A stretch of DNA of 47,600 nt from Alicyclobacillus mali (GCF_017329565.1 NZ_JAFMTT010000020.1); one strand, 5' to 3'; positions 26,443 through 34,888 are shown, counted from the first letter of the stretch. Notes: generated by a model not told the origin, from the letters alone. Program-made: numbers and translations.

Positions 26443-26610
26443 ATGGAACCGCCATTCGAAACGGTCATCTTCACGCAGGCCGACGAAGCTCGCAACGAGT
26501 TGATGATGCGGGAGCTCAAGGAAGCGGTGGAACGGAGCCAAATCCGCGTCGTCGACATTCGGCGGTATCGGGATCAGTTGATCGTCACCTTTCGCCGGCT
26601 CTCGTCCTGA
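26443..26610 (+). CDS. Small 55-residue protein of unknown function
   Basis: Short open frame with GGAGGG at 26429-26434, 8 nt before ATG 26443, and stop TGA at 26608. The protein starts MEPPFETVIFTQADEARNEL and ends in RDQLIVTFRRL: a strand, a charged helix with Glu/Lys, and a closing strand, like a small alpha/beta fold. An intrinsic terminator follows at 26677, which supports a real transcription unit. I do not recognise a family. The main reason to doubt it is its size. Confidence 0.55.
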   Translation: MEPPFETVIFTQADEARNELMMRELKEAVERSQIRVVDIRRYRDQLIVTFRRLSS

Positions 26611-26676
26611 GATGGGCGGGAGCCACCCCGGCCACGCGCCGGTCGCTTCAGGCTGTCCACGCCACTCCTTCTCTTG

Positions 26677-26705
26677 GGCGGATCGATGTGATCCGCCTTC
26701 TTTTT
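26677..26705 (+). terminator. Intrinsic terminator after the 55-residue gene
   Basis: GGCGGATC (26677-26684) with its complement at 26690-26697, a 5-nt loop, then TTCTTTTT. It ends the unit before the thioredoxin-like gene. Confidence 0.9.
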
Positions 26706-26787
26706 GTGCCCTGTCGGACGCCTTCGCTCGGGCGGGTGGTTTTAGACACGGCGAGCAGTATAATGAAGGCGGAAGGGAGCGAGAGCC

Positions 26788-27108
26788 GTGGAAGAGATCC
26801 GCACGAGCGAAAGGTATCGGGAAGCGGTGCAATCAGGCCGCGTGGTGGTGGAATTCTATGCGACGTGGTGTCCAGACTGCCGTCGCATTGAGCCATATTT
26901 GGGGGGATGGGAGGAAAAGTACCGTGAGCAATTCGCGCTGGTCCGCGTGAATCGGGACGAGGTGCCGGACTTGGCGGAAGAGTTGCAGATTCTCGGGATT
27001 CCGACCTTCCTCGTGTACGACCAAGGCCGCGAAGTCAAGCGGCTCTTCAGCCGCGACGCGAAGTCCAAGGAGCAGGTGGAGCAGTTCTTGGACCAGGCGT
27101 ACGCCTGA
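26788..27108 (+). CDS. Thioredoxin-like protein with WCPDC active site (YdbP-like)
   Basis: 106-residue thioredoxin-fold protein. The active site is Cys28-Pro-Asp-Cys31 instead of CGPC, and GIPTF is the cis-proline loop. Bacillus YdbP has the same ATWCPDC arrangement. The acidic residue between the cysteines usually changes redox potential and partner use, so this is not a duplicate of trxA (2797). GTG start preceded by GGAAGGGAG. It is encoded 72 bp ahead of the acyl-CoA-synthetase-like gene and is likely in the same unit with it and trxB. Confidence 0.88.
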   Translation: MEEIRTSERYREAVQSGRVVVEFYATWCPDCRRIEPYLGGWEEKYREQFALVRVNRDEVPDLAEELQILGIPTFLVYDQGREVKRLFSRDAKSKEQVEQFLDQAYA

Positions 27109-27180
27109 TTTGTGCGATCACGGCCGCGGGCGGCAGTTGCCACTGCGGCCGTTCGCGCCAGGAGAGGGGCAGAGAGCGGT

Positions 27181-29094
27181 ATGACGTCGTTGCACCACTT
27201 TTTTCACCCGAAGGTGGTTGCGGTTGTGGGCGCGTCGAGAAATAAGGATCGACTCGGCCACGTCCTGTTTCGCCACATCTTGAACAGCGACTTTCGCGGG
27301 ACGGTCTATCCCGTCAACCCATCGGCGCAATCGGTGGCCGCGGTGCGCGCCTACCCCAGCCTGCGCGACGTCCCGGAACCCGTCGATCTCGCCGTGCTCG
27401 TCGTGCCCGCTTCGCAGGTTTTGTCCGTGATCGACGACGTGATCGCGGCGGGCATCAAGCACGTGATGATCTTGTCGTCTGGGTTTTCCGACATGGACAA
27501 ACCTGGCGAGGAGTTGGAGCGCGAGATCTCGGAAAAGCTGCGCGCGGCGGGGTGCCGCCTCATTGGCCCCAACAGCCTCGGCCTCATCCAGATGGACAGC
27601 GAGACGCGGCTGAACGCGAGCTTCGCGCCGAAGGTGCCGGAGTACGGTCATGTCGCCATCGCATCCCATTCTGGCGCGCTCGGCATCACCATCCTGGACT
27701 ACGCGGCCTACATCGGTTTGGGCGTCGCCAGCTTCGTCAGCCTGGGCAACCGAGCGGACGTCTCGGGCAACGACCTGCTCCAATACTGGGGCGACGATCC
27801 GGCCATCGAGATGATCCTCCTGTACCTCGAGTCGTTTGGGAATCCAAGAAATTTCTCTCGGCTCGCCCGGCGCATCACACGCCAGAAGCCCATCCTGGCT
27901 GTGAAGAGCGCGCGGACGCCCGTTGGCCACGATGTGGCGAACGCGCGCACGGTGTCGGTCGCGGCGGAGGACGCGACCGTCGAAGCGATGTTCCTGCAGG
28001 CGGGCGTCATCCGCGTGGATACGCTGCAGGAGCTGTTCGATGTCGCCGTCCTGCTGAAGGCAGGCCCTACGCGCGGTGGGCGCCGCGTGGCGGTTGTCAC
28101 CAATACCGCCGGTGGGGCCGTGATGACCGTCGATCGCATTGTGCGCGAGGGACTCGATTTTGTCGGCCCGGTCATCAACGTGGGATTCGAGACGCTCGCC
28201 GAGAGCTACCGCGAGGTGCTGCCGCAGGTGTTGCGCGATCCGAGCGTGGATTCGGTCATCGTGCTCTTCACGCCTGTGGGCCCGTCCAATGAGGAGGCTG
28301 TGCGCGTCGCCATTTCGGCGGCACTGTGCGAAGTGGCGAACGATCCGCCCGCCCCAGGCGTCCGCCACCCATACGAGAAACCGGTGGTGGCCAACTTTCT
28401 GACCACGGGCGACTACCGCGTGCGGATGCTTGAGGTGGACTCAGAGCGGCAGATCCCCATCTATCCGTTCCCGGAGCAGGCGGTTCGCGCGCTCGCGAAG
28501 GTCGTTGCGTATCACGAGTATCGCGAGAAGGATCCGGGCGTGATCCCGTTTGTGGACGGGATCGACACGGATTTGGCCAGGGCGCGCATGTTTCAGGAAA
28601 TATCTGCCAAGTCGTATCGAGGCGAGGAGGACGTTCAGGGGCTCGTGATGCTCGATTGGCCCGCCGTCCGAGAGGTGCTGGCGGCCATCGGGCTGGACGC
28701 GGCGGATGCGCCGAACGCCCAAGCGGAAGAGCAGGCGAGCTTCAACATCGTCGTGGAGACCGATCCACTGTTTGGTCCGCTTCTGCGCCTGTACCTTTCC
28801 TCCGAGGAACGGGGCGCCGCGGCGCTCCGGCGCTCGGCCAAGACGCTGCCGACGGTGCGCCTCCTGCCGCTGACGGATGCGGACGCCAGAGAACTTTGGA
28901 GCGACGCGCTCTTGAACAGCGCTTCGTCGCGGATGAAGCCGCATGAGGACGTCGTGATCGACGCGATGATCCGAATGTCGCAGTGGGTGGAAGACGTGCC
29001 GGAGATTGTGGAGGCGGACCTGTATTTTGTCATTGAGGGAGACCGCGCCGTGTGCGTGGCGGGCCGAGTGGAAGTCGCGCGGCGCAACGGGTAA
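27181..29094 (+). CDS. NDP-forming acyl-CoA synthetase-like protein, apparently inactive as ligase
   Basis: 637 residues. Residues 1-450 resemble the alpha part of NDP-forming acyl-CoA synthetases: CoA-binding Rossmann domain VVAVVGASRNKDRLGHVLF, the GPNSLGL turn and SHSGALGITILDY, then succinyl-CoA-synthetase-like domains. In these enzymes a histidine in an SHTGALAG segment is phosphorylated; the aligned stretch here reads NARTVSVAAED with Arg256 at that place. The C-terminal part is short and shows no ATP-grasp signature. Similar loss of the histidine occurs in the lysine acetyltransferase Pat, where the domain senses acyl-CoA, but no GNAT domain is seen here. ATG at 27181 with AGGAGAGGGG upstream. 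Confidence 0.75.
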   Translation: MTSLHHFFHPKVVAVVGASRNKDRLGHVLFRHILNSDFRGTVYPVNPSAQSVAAVRAYPSLRDVPEPVDLAVLVVPASQVLSVIDDVIAAGIKHVMILSSGFSDMDKPGEELEREISEKLRAAGCRLIGPNSLGLIQMDSETRLNASFAPKVPEYGHVAIASHSGALGITILDYAAYIGLGVASFVSLGNRADVSGNDLLQYWGDDPAIEMILLYLESFGNPRNFSRLARRITRQKPILAVKSARTPVGHDVANARTVSVAAEDATVEAMFLQAGVIRVDTLQELFDVAVLLKAGPTRGGRRVAVVTNTAGGAVMTVDRIVREGLDFVGPVINVGFETLAESYREVLPQVLRDPSVDSVIVLFTPVGPSNEEAVRVAISAALCEVANDPPAPGVRHPYEKPVVANFLTTGDYRVRMLEVDSERQIPIYPFPEQAVRALAKVVAYHEYREKDPGVIPFVDGIDTDLARARMFQEISAKSYRGEEDVQGLVMLDWPAVREVLAAIGLDAADAPNAQAEEQASFNIVVETDPLFGPLLRLYLSSEERGAAALRRSAKTLPTVRLLPLTDADARELWSDALLNSASSRMKPHEDVVIDAMIRMSQWVEDVPEIVEADLYFVIEGDRAVCVAGRVEVARRNG

Positions 29095-29121
29095 CATATA
29101 TGAAAGAGGGGAGGCCTTTCC

Positions 29122-30081
29122 ATGGAACACAGGAGGCTCATTATCCTGGGAACAGGGCCTGCCGGATACACGGCGGCCATTTACGCGGCGCGAGCGAATC
29201 TCGAGCCGATGGTGTTTGAGGGAGACCAGGCGGGCGGCCAATTGACGCTGACGACCGAAGTGGAGAATTTCCCGGGCTTTCCGGATGGCGTGATGGGCCC
29301 GGAACTGATGGAGGCCATGAAGAAGCAGGCCGAGAAGTTCGGCGCGGAATTCAGACCGGGTGTTGCGACCGATGTCGACTTGTCGCAGCGCCCGTTTAAG
29401 GTCGTGATCGACAAGGAACGTGAATACACCGCGGACGCGCTCATCGTGGCGACGGGCGCTTCGGCCAAGCTGCTGGGTATTGAGGGAGAGAGCGAGATGA
29501 TTGGCCGGGGCGTGTCAACGTGCGCCACGTGCGACGGATTCTTCTTCCGAAACAAGCGCGTCATCGTGGTGGGCGGCGGCGACTCCGCCATGGAAGAGGC
29601 GACGTTCCTCACGAAATTCGCGTCCGAGGTGACGATTGTCCACCGCCGCGAGGAGTTCCGCGCGTCGAAGATCATGCAGGAGCGCGCCAAGTCGAATCCG
29701 AAAATCCGGTTTGTGATGAACGTGCAGTCGAAGCGCGTGCTGTCAGATGGCAACAAGGTGACGGGGCTCGAGGTGGTGGACAACCAGACGGGCGAGACGA
29801 AGGTGCTCGAGGCGGACGGCGTGTTCGTCGCCATCGGCCACAAACCGAACACGGACTTCCTGCGCGGCCAGCTCGAGTTGGACGACATCGGGTACATCAT
29901 CACCAAGGGCAACACGTCGGAGACGAGCGTGGAAGGAGTCTTTGCCTGCGGCGACGTGATGGATTCGCGCTATCGGCAGGCCATCACAGCGGCGGGATCT
30001 GGCTGCAAAGCGGCCATGGACGCAGAGAAGTTCCTGGAGGGTCAGGCGGCGCACGATTGGTCGGTGTCGCTCAACGCCTAA
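29122..30081 (+). CDS. trxB: Thioredoxin-disulfide reductase
   Basis: FAD/NADPH flavoenzyme that reduces oxidised thioredoxin. FAD motif GTGPAGYTA at residues 10-18, redox-active Cys134-Ala-Thr-Cys137, NADPH motif VVGGGDSAMEEA, and C-terminal GVFACGDV. 319 residues, standard. The ATG at 29122 is preceded by AGAGGGGAGG. It starts 27 nt after the acyl-CoA-synthetase-like gene, and probably belongs to a unit with that gene and the thioredoxin-like gene at 26788, which may be among its substrates. Confidence 0.96.
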   Translation: MEHRRLIILGTGPAGYTAAIYAARANLEPMVFEGDQAGGQLTLTTEVENFPGFPDGVMGPELMEAMKKQAEKFGAEFRPGVATDVDLSQRPFKVVIDKEREYTADALIVATGASAKLLGIEGESEMIGRGVSTCATCDGFFFRNKRVIVVGGGDSAMEEATFLTKFASEVTIVHRREEFRASKIMQERAKSNPKIRFVMNVQSKRVLSDGNKVTGLEVVDNQTGETKVLEADGVFVAIGHKPNTDFLRGQLELDDIGYIITKGNTSETSVEGVFACGDVMDSRYRQAITAAGSGCKAAMDAEKFLEGQAAHDWSVSLNA

Positions 30082-30184
30082 CCTCTGGACGGGATTTCTG
30101 GTTCCGGCACCGTCTGCATGTCGGGTGCGACGATGGCGCATACTTCAGGCGAAACATCCACTTCAAAGAAGGAGTGACGCCTAG

Positions 30185-30838
30185 ATGCAGCCGATGCAAC
30201 CGACGTATGGTGGCCAGGGCCAGGGAATGGGCTACAATGCGCAGGTGTATCAGCAGATGCGCCAGTTCGCCACCCCGGCCGAAACGGTTCATCAGCACAT
30301 GCAACAGGACGCGCAGTACGCACAGCCGTCTTACGGCTACGCGCCGATGGGGACCATGGGCATGGGCCACAGCATGCTGAGCCAGTTTGGGTCCAATCCG
30401 CAGATGGTTCGTCAACACATTCAGCAGGACCTGCAACAGTACGGCGGGCACCCGATGGGACAAGCGATGGCGGGGATGCATGACAGTGCTGGATATGGTA
30501 TGGGGTACGGCTCGTACGGCACGCCTCATCAGGCGCATGTCGTCTCCATGCAGGGACGCCAGGCGTATCAACAGGCGGCGGGCCAAGCACAAGGTGGCTA
30601 CGGCATGTCGCCCTCGGGTTACGGCCCGCAATTCGGTATGATGGGTGCACAGGGCCACGCGCAACCCTACCAGCAACCGTATCAACAGATGATGCACATG
30701 CAACCCGGTCAACAAGCTTACGGTTACGGGATGCAGAACCATCCGTCGCGCGGCGCGTTTGCACAATATGGGACGGATCCCCAGGTGGTGCGCCAACACA
30801 TTCAGCAGGATCTCGGCTATTACGGTGCGATGCAGTGA
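30185..30838 (+). CDS. Gln/Met/Gly/Tyr-rich repeat protein of unknown function
   Basis: 217 residues of highly biased composition: Gln, Met, Gly, Tyr and His dominate and there is almost no Lys and no Cys. Three copies of a helical unit (pattern NPxxVRQHIQQDLxxY) lie at residues 28-45 (diverged), 68-86 and 195-213. Between them are GYG/GMG/PYQQ low-complexity stretches. No signal peptide or membrane helix. Good AAGGAGTGA site before the ATG at 30185. Spore coat and condensate-forming proteins share this kind of composition, but I recognise no family. It sits 103 bp after trxB and is closed by its own terminator. Confidence 0.75.
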   Translation: MQPMQPTYGGQGQGMGYNAQVYQQMRQFATPAETVHQHMQQDAQYAQPSYGYAPMGTMGMGHSMLSQFGSNPQMVRQHIQQDLQQYGGHPMGQAMAGMHDSAGYGMGYGSYGTPHQAHVVSMQGRQAYQQAAGQAQGGYGMSPSGYGPQFGMMGAQGHAQPYQQPYQQMMHMQPGQQAYGYGMQNHPSRGAFAQYGTDPQVVRQHIQQDLGYYGAMQ

Positions 30839-30844
30839 CACAAC

Positions 30845-30885
30845 GGGCCAGTCGCCAAGTAGGGCGGCTGGCCCTGTTCTTTCTG
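30845..30885 (+). terminator. Intrinsic terminator after the repeat protein gene
   Basis: A 12-bp stem (30845-30856 with 30863-30874, one G-U pair), 6-nt loop, then TGTTCTTTCTG. It lies 7 bp past the stop codon. Confidence 0.85.
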
Positions 30886-30924
30886 TTTCGCATGAGCAGT
30901 CAGAGCCCGATTCTGGCCATTTCC

Positions 30925-31377
30925 TTAATCGTCGAGCGCGCCGCGGATGGTACCCACGAGTCGGTCCACATCGTTCGTCTCTCGCAGCGCGCCGACAAAG
31001 TCATCGTGCATGAGCTTGCGCGCCAGTTTCGACAGCAGGCGAAGGTGGTCATCGTGAGCGCCTTCTGGCACCAGAATGAGGAACACCGTGTCGACGGGGG
31101 CGCCGTCCAGGCTGTTCCAGTCCACTGGTTTTGCCAGCCGGGCGAACATCAGCGCGGCTTCCCGCACCGCCGATGATTTTCCGTGCGGAATGGCGATGCC
31201 CTTCCCGAATCCGGTCGTACCTTCTTCTTCGCGGTGCTCGACGGCCTGAACCGCAACGTCCACGTTGTCCACGTGGCCCAAGCGAAAAGCCAGTTCCACC
31301 ATCCGTCGAATGACGTCCGTGCGCGTCGCGATAGATTCGTCCAGAAAGCACACGTGCTCGCGCGTCAGCATCGTCAT
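30925..31377 (-). CDS. PTS fructose/mannitol-type EIIA protein
   Basis: 150-residue phosphoryl carrier of the EIIA-fru/mtl family. The phosphorylated histidine is His65 in GIAIPHGKSS, with the second conserved histidine in AHDDHLRLLSKL. It receives phosphate from HPr and passes it to the IIB Cys. It is encoded alone, transcribed divergently from fruR-fruK-fruA, while fruA here encodes only IIB-IIC. The nearby EIIBC therefore has no fused IIA and this is its probable partner. Start at 31377 or ATG 31371; the preceding AAGGATG is not ideal. Confidence 0.9.
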   Translation of the reverse strand: MTMLTREHVCFLDESIATRTDVIRRMVELAFRLGHVDNVDVAVQAVEHREEEGTTGFGKGIAIPHGKSSAVREAALMFARLAKPVDWNSLDGAPVDTVFLILVPEGAHDDHLRLLSKLARKLMHDDFVGALRETNDVDRLVGTIRGALDD

Positions 31378-31502
31378 CTTCTTCGATCATCCTTTCGCCA
31401 CGAATCCTGAGGTCGCGTGATTCGTCGGGCGTGGCGCGGCGCCGCCCCAAGCGTTTACACGCGGAATCGATACCCCGATTGACAACCTCCATGCTACACC
31501 AT

Positions 31503-31526
31503 AAAATGATCGCAATCAATCATTTT
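31503..31526. promoter_or_regulatory. Inverted repeat AAAATGAT-8-ATCATTTT, candidate FruR operator
   Basis: Perfect 8-bp arms at 31503-31510 and 31519-31526, with an 8-nt spacer, lie in the 252-bp divergent region between the EIIA gene and fruR. The A/T-rich arms stand out from the GC-rich sequence around them. The position fits an operator for the DeoR-family regulator coded next door. A second short palindrome, GAGCGCTC, starts at 31538. Confidence 0.5.
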
Positions 31527-31629
31527 CGAGCATATTTGAGCGCTCGTATGTGAAGGATAGGCCATCGTTCGCGAGCGAATGACGACCGGAGAACAACGAT
31601 TTGCAAGCGCCGAGCGGGAGGTGAGCGGC

Positions 31630-32403
31630 ATGTTCGCGGACGAGCGCAAGGCCCGCATTGCGCAACACGTGCTTGTGCACAAGCGAGCGACCGTGAGCGA
31701 ACTTGCGCAGATGTTTCAAGCTTCCGAATCCACGATTCGGCGAGATTTGCAAGAACTAGAGGAGCAGGGCGTGTTGCACCGCACGCACGGCGGCGCGGTG
31801 GCCAAGGAAGTGGCCGCATTCGAGCCGACTTGGAGCGAGAAGCGAATCCAGAACCAGGATGCGAAGACGCGCATCGCCGCGCTCGCTCTCGAACTCGTGC
31901 GGCCAGGGCAAGTGTTGCTGCTCGACGCAGGGACGACGACATACGAAATCGCCCGGCAGTGGCGCCATGAGGGCGTGACGGTTGTCACCAACAGCCTGGA
32001 TATCGCCTCCGAACTCAGCTCACGCCGTGAACTGGATCTCGTCATGTTGGGCGGTCAGTTTCGCGCCAAGACCGGCGCCTTTGTCGGTCCGTTTGCGGAG
32101 CGCATGTTGGGCGAATTGCATGTCGATATCGCCTTTTTAGGCGCGAACGGCGTCGATTTCCGTGGCATCACCACGCCCAATCCCCAGGAGGCGGCCGTCA
32201 AGCGGGCGATGGTCACGAGTGCCGACCGTGTGGTTGTCGTGGCGGATCGCACCAAGCTCCATCAGACCGCGTTTGTGCGCGTGGCTACCTGGGACGAGAT
32301 CGACATGTGGGTGTCGGACGGTCCCCTGCCGGACGGTGAGTGGCGCCAATGGCAGGCGGAAACCGAGGTGGAGTTCATCTGTGACAACGAGCATGGGGGG
32401 TGA
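31630..32403 (+). CDS. fruR: DeoR-family regulator of the fructose operon
   Basis: 257-residue repressor. N-terminal helix-turn-helix RATVSELAQMFQASESTIRR with the DeoR signature QELEEQGVLHRTHGGA, then a sugar-phosphate-binding domain with DAGTTTYEIA, TNSLDIA and FLGANGVD. Its effector is probably fructose 1-phosphate because fruK and fruA follow. ATG at 31630 with GGGAGGTG 6 nt upstream; in-frame upstream starts lack that site. fruK begins 4 nt after its stop. Confidence 0.92.
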   Translation: MFADERKARIAQHVLVHKRATVSELAQMFQASESTIRRDLQELEEQGVLHRTHGGAVAKEVAAFEPTWSEKRIQNQDAKTRIAALALELVRPGQVLLLDAGTTTYEIARQWRHEGVTVVTNSLDIASELSSRRELDLVMLGGQFRAKTGAFVGPFAERMLGELHVDIAFLGANGVDFRGITTPNPQEAAVKRAMVTSADRVVVVADRTKLHQTAFVRVATWDEIDMWVSDGPLPDGEWRQWQAETEVEFICDNEHGG

Positions 32404-32407
32404 TTGG

Positions 32408-33388
32408 ATGACGGCGCAGTCGGAGGAGTCAGAGAACCTCCGCTCGACGGATATCGTGACGGTGACCGTCAATCCGGCGATCGACGTGTACGTGCGCACA
32501 CAGACCCTCCAGCCGGGCGAACTGCACCGCGTGGACGAACAGATTCTCGTCCCTGGTGGCAAGGGCGTGAATGTCTCGCGCGCGCTCGAGGCGATGGGCA
32601 GAGAAAGTCGATCGCTCGGGTTTGCAGGCGGTTCACGTGGGCGGTGGCTTGCCTCCTCGCTTCCGGAGTGGGCCCGGTGGATCCCCATCGCGGGGGAGAC
32701 GCGGATGAACCTGAAGGTGATGGAGGACAACGGTCGGCTGACCGAGCTGAACGGGCCTTCGCCTCACATCGACGCCGAGAGCTGGGCGCTAATGAGTGCT
32801 CAGGTGCTCGAGGCCTTGCGGCCGGGGGCGTGGCTCGTCATCGCCGGGAATCTGCCGGATGGATGTCCTGTGGATGGCTATCGCGCGTGGACGGAGGCGG
32901 CAGCGCAGAAGGGGGCCCGCGTCGTCCTCGATTCAAGTGGTGATGCGCTGCGCGTGGCGCTGGAAGCTCGTCCGCACGTCGTGAAGCCAAATCGGCAGGA
33001 GCTCGCGGAGTGGGCCAAGGCTCCGGTGCTGGACGTGGCGGACGCGGTTCGACAGGCGCGGCGCATGGCTCAATACGCAGCCTGCGTCGTGGTCTCGCTC
33101 GGCGCGGAGGGCGCCATCGCGGTCACGCAAGAGGGCGTTTGGCGCGCGCGGGTGCCGAGCGTGAAGGTGGTATCGCCAGTGGGCGCCGGGGACAGTCTCG
33201 TGGCCGGAATGGTCCATGCGCTCTCAAGTGAACTTCCCGTGCCCGAGGCGCTCGCCTTCGCGTCAGCGACCGCAACGTGCAAGGTGGCGCTGCCGCCTGG
33301 TACCTTTCCGTCGCTCGGACAAATTGCGGCGATGGAGCGACAGATTGAAATCGAAACATGGAGGGATGTGTTGTGGCCAAGTTCGTAG
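32408..33388 (+). CDS. fruK: 1-phosphofructokinase
   Basis: PfkB/ribokinase-family kinase turning fructose 1-phosphate into fructose 1,6-bisphosphate. Substrate region VTVNPAIDVYV, glycine-rich VPGGKGVNVSRALEAMG, and the catalytic GAGDS (Asp base) in VSPVGAGDSLVAG. 326 residues, with an N-terminal extension of about 14 residues before the usual start. GGGGGGTG precedes the ATG. Its 3' end overlaps the fruA start by 16 bp. Confidence 0.94.
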   Translation: MTAQSEESENLRSTDIVTVTVNPAIDVYVRTQTLQPGELHRVDEQILVPGGKGVNVSRALEAMGRESRSLGFAGGSRGRWLASSLPEWARWIPIAGETRMNLKVMEDNGRLTELNGPSPHIDAESWALMSAQVLEALRPGAWLVIAGNLPDGCPVDGYRAWTEAAAQKGARVVLDSSGDALRVALEARPHVVKPNRQELAEWAKAPVLDVADAVRQARRMAQYAACVVVSLGAEGAIAVTQEGVWRARVPSVKVVSPVGAGDSLVAGMVHALSSELPVPEALAFASATATCKVALPPGTFPSLGQIAAMERQIEIETWRDVLWPSS

Positions 33389-34782
33389 CGGTGACCGCGT
33401 GCCCAACCGGAATCGCGCACACGTTCATGGCGCAGGAGGCGCTTCTGCAGGCTGGGAAGAAGTTGGGGCACGACGTGCGCGTCGAGACGCAGGGCGCGCT
33501 CGGCGCCGAGGACGCGTTGACCGAGGCCGAGATCCGCGAGGCGGACGCCGTCATCGTGGCGGCGGATAAGCAGGTCGATCTCGACCGGTTTCAAGGAAAG
33601 CGCTTGTTGCAGACGTCTGTGAGCGCCGCCATCAAGGAGCCGGAGAAGCTGCTGGAAGATGCGCTGCGGGCGCCGACATTTGATCCTGACGGATCGCCCG
33701 GGGCGCTCGACGAGATTCAGGCCGCGAAGCAGGCGCGCAACCAAGGGACGCCCGCCGTCTACCGCCACCTGATGAACGGCGTGTCGCACATGTTGCCGCT
33801 TGTCATCGCCGGGGGCATCTTCATTGCGCTGTCCACGGCTATCGACATCAACGGCCAGTCCTCCTTGGCTCAGGCGTTTGACAACATCGGCGGCGGATCG
33901 GCCTTTAAGCTGTTTGTTCCCGTTCTGGCGGCCTTCATCGCGCAGTCCATCGCGGATCGCGCCGCGTTCGCGGCAGGGCTCATCGGCGGTTGGATTGGCA
34001 CGCAGGGGACCATGTATCACGCGGGACCGAACGCGAGCGCTGGGTATCTGGGAGGCATCATCGCAGGGTTCGTGGCGGGCTATGTCACGCTTGCGCTGAA
34101 AAAGTGGATCCGGGTGCCGCGATCGCTCGAAGGCATCAAAACCGTTCTCATCCTTCCGGTTCTGTCCGTGGGCATCGTGGGGCTGCTGATGATCTACGTC
34201 TTGGGCCATCCGGTGGCCGCGCTGATGGGCGCGTTGTCCAGTGGCCTCATGCACATTGGCGCGAGCGCGTCGCTCGGGCTCGGCGCCCTGCTCGGCCTGA
34301 TGATGGCCTTCGACATGGGCGGTCCGTTCAACAAGGTGGCGTATTTCTTTGCTGTCGGCCTGCTGGCCACGAAGACGCCGGAAGCAGAGATGATCATGGC
34401 AGCTGTGATGGGGGCGGGCATGGTTCCGCCGCTCGCGATGGCCATCTCAGCTTTCGCCGCGCCGCGCAAGTACTCGCCGGAGGAGCGGGACGCCGCGAAA
34501 GCCGCCGTGATTCTGGGGGCCTGCTTCATCACCGAAGGAGCTATCCCGTTCGCAACGCGAGATCCGCTCCGCGTGATCCCGTCCATCATGGTGGGATCCG
34601 CCGTGACGGGCGCCCTCAGCATGCTGTTCCACGTCACGAACCCGGCGCCACACGGAGGCATCTTCGTGTTCCCGCTCATCGGGCACTGGTACCTGTTCGT
34701 GGTCGCCATCCTGGTCGGGGCGGGCGTGGGCGCCGCCATGGTCACGGCGCTCAAGCGGGAAATCCAGGTTCAGTCCGCCTGA
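33373..34782 (+). CDS. fruA: PTS fructose transporter EIIBC
   Basis: Membrane permease and IIB domain for fructose uptake, phosphorylating it at C1. The IIB phosphocysteine is in VTACPTGIAHTFMAQEAL near residue 10; residues about 130-465 form the multi-helix IIC part with the PTS fructose signature GGPFNKVAYFFAVGLL and the C-terminal GGIFVFPLIG. There is no IIA domain, unlike many fruA. The GTG at 33373 is preferred over the ATG at 33358, because GGAGGGATG is placed 5-6 nt before it; it overlaps fruK. A 343-bp non-coding stretch follows. Confidence 0.92.
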   Translation: MAKFVAVTACPTGIAHTFMAQEALLQAGKKLGHDVRVETQGALGAEDALTEAEIREADAVIVAADKQVDLDRFQGKRLLQTSVSAAIKEPEKLLEDALRAPTFDPDGSPGALDEIQAAKQARNQGTPAVYRHLMNGVSHMLPLVIAGGIFIALSTAIDINGQSSLAQAFDNIGGGSAFKLFVPVLAAFIAQSIADRAAFAAGLIGGWIGTQGTMYHAGPNASAGYLGGIIAGFVAGYVTLALKKWIRVPRSLEGIKTVLILPVLSVGIVGLLMIYVLGHPVAALMGALSSGLMHIGASASLGLGALLGLMMAFDMGGPFNKVAYFFAVGLLATKTPEAEMIMAAVMGAGMVPPLAMAISAFAAPRKYSPEERDAAKAAVILGACFITEGAIPFATRDPLRVIPSIMVGSAVTGALSMLFHVTNPAPHGGIFVFPLIGHWYLFVVAILVGAGVGAAMVTALKREIQVQSA

Positions 34783-34858
34783 TGTGTCGGCAGGCGAAGT
34801 TCGCAGCACGCACGTAGGAGACTCGATCCGTCATCCCCCATCCGCACGCGGTTTACAA

Positions 34859-34886
34859 GCGGCCCCAGATCTTGCGCTGGGGTCGC
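34859..34886. terminator. Hairpin downstream of fruA
   Basis: GCGGCCCCAG pairs with CTGGGGTCGC (10 bp, one G-T), 8-nt loop. It lies 76 bp past the fruA stop and is not followed by a T-run. Terminator function is weakly supported. Confidence 0.35.
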
Positions 34887-34888
34887 TC

